The notes below the pieces were generated by a model. It searched no databases. It was not told where the DNA came from and saw nothing but the letters and a program-made list of their open reading frames with translations. Positions 57,014 to 64,000 of a stretch of DNA of 64,000 nt are shown in pieces. The stretch comes from Bimastos eiseni. Lineage: Eukaryota > Annelida > Clitellata > Crassiclitellata > Lumbricidae. Within the stretch, counting starts at the first letter, position 1, and the number at the start of each line of letters is the position of its first letter. Made by a program: the position numbers and the translations under genes. The stretch is taken from the NCBI GenBank assembly GCA_959347315.1, contig OY365807.1, positions 34,093,312 through 34,157,311 of the forward strand, read 5' to 3'.

Positions 57014-57789
57014 ATTCCATGGTCAAAGCACTTAAAGTAGGCCTAATGCTATTTATTCTCTTAAGACGACACGGATAACAAGACGAAAATATCAGCCATT
57101 ACAAAACTGGTTTTTGGTCATGTGAATAATTATATGCTGCTCAATGCAAAGTCCTTCAGACACGACAAAAATGTTGTATGATAACGGTTTTGGTTTAGCA
57201 ATTGGCATACGCCCACTGCGGTCTGACATCTTCGGTCCTTAATGGAATGTCACCATCCAGCAATAATGATAGCTCAATTTTTATAGTTGGCAGCTAAAGT
57301 TACGGTTTCAGACGAGCATTACTAATCTGTCACAACGAGGACCTATTTAACGGACAGGACTAAATCAAAGCTGTAAATTGTCACTAGTCGTTGTGCGATT
57401 AGCTGGAGCGCATACTATTTTCAGCCTCTCTAGAAGTCAGGAAGCATCACACATTGCTTTCTTAGCAAATGTATTGTAGTGCAAAGAATATCATTTCGTA
57501 AGTATCAGCATAAACAACCATTTTTATTGACTGCCTCCAACCGAAGGAACAAGAGAACGCTGTATAAACAAGTAGGCTATATAAAAGGATTATCAATGGG
57601 GAGAAATTAATAAATCTCCGAGAGACCAACGAGGTCCCGCTGACGGGTCCCACCCTTTTTCACGAAAGATACAAGCAGCAGGCAGGATATCATTCCACGA
57701 TATAGTAACTTTATTTCGCAACAAGCTAACTAAAGTAGACCGTCACCTCACACCTAAGCTCTGGCAATATTGAGTGGATGTATTTGTTT

Positions 57790-57912
57790 TTGAACATGCG
57801 CGACCTAAATGAGCGAATATCTATTGGATCATATTCCAAGCGATGGGACCAAAATATCTTATGTCGAATTGCCTAGTATCTGTGCAACAAAAATTGATCT
57901 GTAACTATTAGT
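57790..57912 (-). pseudogene. LINE reverse-transcriptase tail
   Basis: The minus strand reads CTDTRQFDIRYFGPIAWNMI and then a stop. R-Q-F-x-I-R-Y-x-G-P-x-x-W-N is the usual C-terminal block of CR1/L2-like polymerases. Similar in kind to 46297-46515. Further remnants may extend to 58350. Confidence 0.6.
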
Positions 57913-59518
57913 GGAGCGAGTCTGATAAGGATTTATGAAAGAGGTTTGTATGAAAAGGTTATCAAAACACGATGGCAGCAAATTATTATGGAGTTTATAC
58001 ATAAACTCGTTAATCTGGAGAGCATTTATTTGAGAGACATTTATAATATTAACAATGTTAGACGCATTGTTAGGTGACCTACGTTCACGGGCATCAAATT
58101 CTAATATTAGGGCTTATGCGCACAGCTCTTTTTTGCAAGGTTTGTTATCTTTGTAGTCTGGGGCTGCGGTTTTATGCCCATATCACATTGCAGTAAGGGA
58201 GGTAGGGATGGCACATTATGTAGTATAAATTGAGCAGTAGGTCTATATTTGTTGGTAAAAGGTGTGCTATTTTAGATATTTCATATCCCTATAATTTTTG
58301 CAATGTTACACGATATGGTTGTAATAATTATGATCCTTCCAAGCGAGAGATTGGTCTGGTCAACCTAAATGGCAACAAACTTTACGCAGGGAATTAAAAT
58401 GTCATTAATTTTCAGAGATTCGTTTACGATGAGATCTATATATAATATATAGATTGTCATAGATATATTCAATGACAATTTATTAATGACAAATCTTTCG
58501 CTCACATTGGAAATTTCTGGTTCATTCGGTGAATCACAGTTTCAGGAGATTTGTCGGACGCGAAAATGTAGGTATCGACTGCAAAGAGGAGAAAATGAAA
58601 AGAAGGAGCTGCATTTCGTATGTCGTTAATAAAAACACAGAAATAACAATGGTCAAGTACATCGTCAACTTGGTCAAGTCAATAGTGAAGTATAAAAAAA
58701 TGGACGAATTATTGCAAATTATTATTATTAGTCAAAGGAGCAATTATGAAGAAATATTATAATTGCAGTTAAGTAAGATTTATCCTTCATAATATATATA
58801 TTGTTAGATGCTTGGCCTATGTTCTGCTATAAATACCTAACATAGACTGATGTCCTTATAATTATCTTAATTGTACTAAACTAAAGTAGGCCTACTTTCG
58901 GGCAGAGGCGTAGCTATGGGCAGAGGGGACATGCGTCTCAGAGCGCCAAGTTTGGAAGGGGCCCCAAAATGAAGAATGAGACTATCAATTTTTTATTTTG
59001 ATGAAATCTAAATAATCTCAACTATGTTAGTAAGATTAAATTTTGCGCCCCACCCCAATATCTTCAATACAAGCAAGTTGTCAAGCATAATTTTGGCGCC
59101 CTCTGGCCCACTGAGTAGTGATCACTGAGGGCTCTTAAGGGGCAACATAATACTTTTGACGTATTTAAGAATCCTTGCATTTTACTGCAAATTCTTATAA
59201 AATTCTTTTACAAAACTTTTGCAAGCATTGAGCGGTCCTTGAGTAAATTTAAGCTAATTTTGTCGCTTTGCGGACTTCAATGTGGCAATAATTTGTTTAT
59301 CATATGAGTAATCTTGCTCTTCTTAGCATTGAACGAGAAACATTTGAAAAATGAATTCGTATAACGCTATTGACGACTTGCGATAGCTAAGTCAAGAAAA
59401 TTATTTTTGTGTATATTTTCTATAACAGTCAAGTATAAGACATGTTTCAGATATGTGAAATAAATTAGAAAAGTCTATAAATGACGCAGTGCAATAACGG
59501 ACGAATTTTTACCTCTGC

Positions 59519-60068
59519 TAGGGTTGCCAGGTAGTCTTGAGAAAATTACCGGACAACCGGACGATGAGAGGGGGTCAGGAGGGATTGCTGTCCCAGGGCC
59601 CGGTTCTATGGCAGAGGCCCATAAATGTCTAAAACATTTTTCTAACTGAGGAAAACATTTGAGGCTTAAGTGATTTGATTATCTACGTTTTTTATTTTAG
59701 GAAATCTTTCATTTTCGTCTATGATTACAGTCTCCGTTTCAAATTATTTTTTGGCTAAGCATCTTATTTTCCAACTTTAATTTGTTATCTGTTGTGGCTA
59801 AATGCAATATAATAGATCTATGCTTCCAAGGGAAGAGCCACACAGAGAACGTGTAGACTGTAGCGCTCCACGAAATCTACATTTTCAGTTTTCGCTCTTT
59901 CACGTGTATTATGTATTTCCAAACAAACTGTCATTTTAGCAACAGTGAGTAAATATCTGCCACAAATTACCGGACACCGCCATGTCCGGTAACGTCTGAA
60001 ATTTTAGACCGGACAGTTTCTCTAAATACCGGACTGTCTGGTTCAATACCGGACACCTGGCCACCCTA
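59519..60068. mobile_element. Non-autonomous hAT element nested in the larger one
   Basis: 550 bp with ends tagggttgccagg and cctggccacccta (one mismatch when inverted) and a perfect 8-bp duplication acctctgc at 59511-59518 and 60069-60076. Sub-terminal taccggac/gtccggta motifs recur several times. No coding. The perfect duplication, against the worn outer one, fits a younger insertion. Confidence 0.88.
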
Positions 60069-60785
60069 ACCTCTGCCCATTCGTCACACATAGTAACAAC
60101 TCGTAGCCCCTGAAATATGACGTCACAATACTCTGCACACTCACCCACTCAAAAAACCCATATGTCCAGAATGTTACATGCACATTTTCTACTAATTATC
60201 CAACAAAATAACTAAAACTAAATAAATACGTAAAACTGTTTAGTAGAACTATGATAAATTAATGGAGAAGAGCAAATGCTCAAGTAGGATCATTGCATTT
60301 AACAAATGTCTTATAATAATAACTTGAAACAGTCCAAACTTTATTGTTCTCCATTCTTCCACGGAGAAGCAAAGTGCTCCTTCATGGAATAATAGGTAGA
60401 GCTTGATCTTCGCCATCCTGCTCAATGGATGCTCCATTCAGATCCAGTCCATCTTCGTCTATTCAATCTACAATCTCTTTATTTACTTCGTTTGCGATTG
60501 CGACCATTCACGTTGCGGACGTGCAGCGTCTCTGTGGCCCGTTGTGTTTTCAGGCCCGGTTCTATGGATTTTTCGTAGGTAGGCGGGATGTAATGTTGCC
60601 GCCCCACCCACACAAACAATTTAATACGAACAAGACATAACGAGGTTCTGAGCACTATTAACTTGCTAAGCATACTAATCAGTAGACATTGAAATCCTAA
60701 ATATGAAAATATTCTATTGAGTCTGACATAGAAGAACTAGAAAAAGAAATTACAGAATTGTTTTTTTTTCATTCAAATTACACAT

Positions 60786-61121
60786 TGTTTATATAAAATT
60801 CACTCTTTTGGCTTTCAATGCTGCAAACTCCAGAATTAGCTCTTCCATATTCAGTTGATCTGTAATTTTCTTCTCGATCGAAATCATGGCTAAACTAACT
60901 AAACGAGCATGCGACATTTGTGATCTCAGATATGATTTGATGAGCTTCAGCTTTGAGAAACTTAGTTCAGCACTGGCAACTGTGATAGGTAACGTTAGCA
61001 ATATTCGAAGTGCTACGAAGAGATTATGGAATAACTTAACAAGGTTACATTTGCACAGGTATTCAAGCATACTTCGTGGATCACAACTTGCCATGTTATA
61101 CTTTACAAACAAGGCGCTCAA
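60786..61121 (-). pseudogene. hAT transposase C-terminal (dimerisation) region
   Basis: About 110 codons open. LLTLPITVASAELSFSKLKL, then IKSYLRSQMSHARLVSLAM and SIEKKI match the hATC domain: L-P-x-x-x-A-x-A-E-x-S-F-S, L-R-x-x-M and the R-L-x-x-L-A helix. The catalytic upstream portion is absent, so it cannot encode a working transposase. Ends with FAALKAKRVNFI and a stop. Confidence 0.8.
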
Positions 61122-61811
61122 ATCCGGAAGTTGAACTCAATTGATGAAAAGTGAATCTAAAATCGAAATATAATATAAAGATTTCCGTTGAGCATGTTAA
61201 AAGGAGAAGAAGCAGACGAAATATAATAATTTACTGACAAGAGAAAATATATTTCACTGAAAAATATTTGAAAATGATTTGAAACATTGTGGTCCTAAGA
61301 AAATATTATTTTCCTATGTTATGCAAATTCATTTAATTGCATTCAATAACAGTGCCGCACCTGAAAAATGGCGAAATTTGCCGCCGTAGACCGTCGCCTA
61401 TTTCGCCTACGCCTAGATCAGGGCCAGTGTGTTTTAGCCGAATAATTGATTCTCTCCTGTCTGTTATAGTATTATACAGTGGCTACCTCACTTCCGAAAC
61501 ACCAAAATTGACACCGAGCGTAAAAGTAAACAATTCAAAAGTTAGGAATGCAATGATCTTAGTTATTGTTGTTAATTTGTGGTAAACAATTACTGTTAAT
61601 AAATTGGAACTTGTTTAATTGAGTAAAAAAATGTCAATAAAATTACGAATTTTGATGTCTGATGTGATGCCACATTTCTTCGTTACACTTCGTCACAAAT
61701 GTGACCATCCCCTAGGCGCGTGGCGTCATTTATGGACGGCCGCCAAAGGGGCGCCTATTCCGTAATTTGTCTTCGGGCACAAAATGCCCTAGCCACGCCT
61801 CTGCTTTCTGG

Positions 61812-63375
61812 AGCTGTCTCCTATAACAAATATATTATGTACATCGATAGTCAGATAGGAGTGGCATTAGAGGAAGTTGCCTGTGGCATACATCTACACA
61901 GTGGTTCGCTTGTAGGGTTTGCCAGAGGCTTTTTAGTTAAGCTACGAAGGTAGTGTTTTTGAGGCACATGGTCTCCTTTGCATATTTTGTCACATCCTCT
62001 GGGTTTAGGCAAGTAACTTAAGTCGTCGTTCTTAGAACTGATGCTGATGCTGTTCCGTGGTTCATCGTTTGACCGAACTGCTTGTCTACGCTGCTTGACT
62101 CCGTCTACCCTTCTCGTTAAAGGTGGTTCTTGTGTGTTCGTTTATAAGGAGTCTGGTTATGTACATGAGCATTTGGTTGATTTATATATTGTTTTAATAT
62201 AATATTTGGGCCAATCACCACTAGTTTGTTCTCAATCATAGGGCGCTTGCTACAATATATATATATAATATACATATATATATATTTGCAGACATAAACA
62301 CAAATAAAATACCTGGCAATATGCATTCTGGGTCGAATGTTGTAATCAGTTGACGGTTGGTTCAGCAGCGTAATCGGGTAGTCTATGAACAATCATAATT
62401 AATAATTATCATTATTAATCAGCACTTCTATTGCGCCCGTGTCTAAGCCAGGTGCATCAATCAATGGCGCATCAAATCCACACCGCTCTCCGGTCAATTC
62501 CAGGAGGGCAGTCTGGTGAGGCAGAGAGACTGCCAACTAAAAAACGGAAGGTTTTGAGTCGATATCGAAACAAAGAAATAGACTGAGCAGAACGAACACA
62601 CAGCAACCGAAAAGGCTCAACAACCAAGAGTCCGAGGAACACCTAAAGAAATGCAGGTAGATGACCGCGTTGAGTAGTTACTAGTTTTTGGAACCAGCAT
62701 TCACTTCAACCATACTGTGGTTGACCATAGCGCAGTGTTTTGTAGACAATAAGACCCTGTTTGAAAGAGATCCTCTGATAATTATCCAAGACGCTGTCCA
62801 TTCGCTGATTGTAGGCCTATTCGTTTGAATCGGTTGAAGAAGTGACGATTCGACATTAAAAACAAATCCTCTTTCCGGGATTTCAGCGACAATGGCAAAC
62901 TGCACTGTTAGACTTGAATTTCACCATTGGTAGATCTACCTGTAGCTGCGTTAAAATAAAAAATCTCAAACTGGTCTATCTCGCTTTCTTCCAGCCAACA
63001 TTCTCCATAAACTCATAATAATTATAATTTTAGCGAATAGGGCCTGCACCCAAAAATGGCGTATGCAACTCAGAGGCTCACAGCAGCGTCGATACGCACG
63101 TTGGCAATTATAATTGAGCCTATTAGACACCAAAGATTAAAGATAGTGTATTACCATCGAGAATGGTAGGCCTATGCGCAGCATCTTCATTACATTCATA
63201 AATTACACTACTCTATTTTATTTTTTTATGTATTTAGAAATACAGCAAGGCGCATTTGAATATAATTTCTGCTGTCATGTGAATTTAACTAAAATAAAAT
63301 AAAATATATTTAGCCTATTATATATAGTTTGATAGGATTTAACAAATTAAATGACATCATCCTAATTTGTTGGGT
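61812..63375. other. Intergenic, nothing assigned
   Basis: Contains a TA-rich tract near 62255-62290 and short open frames without recognisable similarity. Confidence 0.5.
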
Positions 63376-63570
63376 TTACCGCAATGCTTGCTCGTAAACC
63401 ACAATTATTGATTTTCCTCCTGGAGCTAAAACATTCAATTTTTTTAAAGTTCCTACTCTTAAGCATGCCACATACAAGTGGCCATGAGAGAGGCTAGGAC
63501 TTTTTAATTTCTGCCTCCTTATAGGCGCGCATGAAGAAGGGGCAACAGTTTGGCATCGCGGACCTCCCAA
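63376..63570 (-). pseudogene. Helitron (Pif1-like) helicase C-terminal fragment
   Basis: Reads SLSHGHLYVACLRVGTLKKL, then NVLAPGGKSIIVVYEQAL and a stop. S-H-G-Q-L-Y-V-A-x-S-R-V-G, A-P-x-G-K-x-x-x-V-V-Y and a final A-L are the end of Helitron-encoded Pif1-type helicases. The conserved Ser of S-R-V is Leu and nothing upstream continues it. Minor relic. Confidence 0.65.
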
Positions 63571-64000
63571 TGTTTTTGAATCCTACTCTTAGGCCCTACT
63601 TTCACTAATCAGGTCAACTTAGCATCCAGATTCTAATACGTTCCATTCGCTGGTCTCTCTCACTTCATGCTACCACAATTTGAGTCCACGCCAAGATCTG
63701 CAGTCGGGAGAATTTTGGGAATTCTCTGTAAATTGGCCCCTCTTCCTCCAATGTTCTTAAACTTCAGTCAGTTATCTCGATGCTGCTGTTCGACTCAGAG
63801 GCGTAATTCCAGTTTGCTCATATTTCAGGCTTTATTCGGGACTCATTCTATTGGCTACCTGTTCGACAGCGTACGCTCTACAGTTGAAAGCGGTTTAATG
63901 CGCAACTGTCTAATTGGGGTGGCCCCGACTTTTTCCTCGCCCTATATAAACTCTTTTTGCACAATTGCCCTGTGGTCCCTGTAACGATGTTCGTGTTTCT

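Larger units (their letters stand above)
56233..58902. other. 5' flank of the giant gene
   Basis: No host coding region recognised. The promoter must lie here if there is no further 5' exon. I see no convincing TATA box; a ccttttaatc stretch near 56425 on the minus strand is weak. Contains the 31-bp triple repeat and a LINE tail listed below. Confidence 0.5.
58903..61803. mobile_element. hAT-family DNA transposon, internally deleted
   Basis: Inverted ends cagaggcgtagct (58903) and agccacgcctctg (ending 61803), one mismatch in 13. Flanks: ctttcggg at 58895-58902 and ctttctgg at 61804-61811, an 8-bp target-site duplication with one change. The inside encodes the C-terminal dimerisation region of a hAT transposase (60786-61121), but there is no room for a complete one. 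A second hAT element is nested at 59519-60068. Confidence 0.8.

Noticed and set aside
60425..60640. Open frames on both strands near 60.4-60.7 kb
   Set aside because: They lie inside the hAT element and show no domain; treated as element filler.

Overview
The window is animal DNA, AT-rich and intron-dense. It is dominated by one very large gene on the minus strand, which starts at 56232 and runs off the low-coordinate end. The TAGGCCTA palindrome, tRNA-derived SINEs, LINE remnants, hAT and Helitron pieces, and many three-base microsatellites suggest a marine invertebrate. From memory of such sequence I lean towards an echinoderm or another invertebrate deuterostome, but nothing here fixes the taxon.

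In transcription order, a signal-peptide exon (56151-56232) is followed by at least 37 tandem copies of a domain of about 145 residues. I recognise it as the farnesoic-acid-O-methyltransferase-type domain (FAMeT, Pfam Methyltransf_FA). Its core pattern is A-C-x-D-A-H, then Y-E-I-V-I-G-G-x-x-N-T-x-S, T-P-G-I-L-x-C, F-W-x-S-W, V-G-x-G and finally G-E-W. Nearly every domain is one exon bounded by phase-1 introns. I place 47 exons with canonical GT/AG ends. Joined in order they give 16,587 coding bases (5,529 codons) with no stop seen.

The domains fall into blocks of twelve, separated by Ser/Thr/Pro-rich linkers of 26-27 residues encoded by very small exons. I name them by block and position. Block R1 (domains R1-1 to R1-12) is 40410-54176, linker 39988-40029 + 36898-36936. 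Block R2 is 25075-36042, linker 24651-24692 + 22025-22060. Block R3 is 2927-20611, linker 721-798. Block R4 is seen only as domain R4-1 (1-311). R1 and R2 are position-by-position copies, a tandem segmental duplication of about 14-17 kb. About 2.07 kb of it, introns included, is virtually identical, which points to recent gene conversion. R3 is more diverged and three of its domains are cut by extra introns. R4-1 resembles R3-1 most closely, so R3/R4 probably form a second pair.

Introns hold SINEs, foldback elements, LINE reverse-transcriptase fragments, minisatellites, a 31-bp-arm hairpin, a partial domain exon in inverted orientation and a short exon fragment. The 5' flank (56233-64000) holds no recognised host gene. 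It has a hAT transposon with a smaller hAT element nested inside it, a LINE tail and a Helitron helicase fragment.

The product should be secreted or extracellular: signal peptide, a conserved cysteine pair in almost every domain, many N-glycosylation sequons and mucin-like linkers. Its function is unknown. The methyltransferase name of the family should not be read as an activity here.
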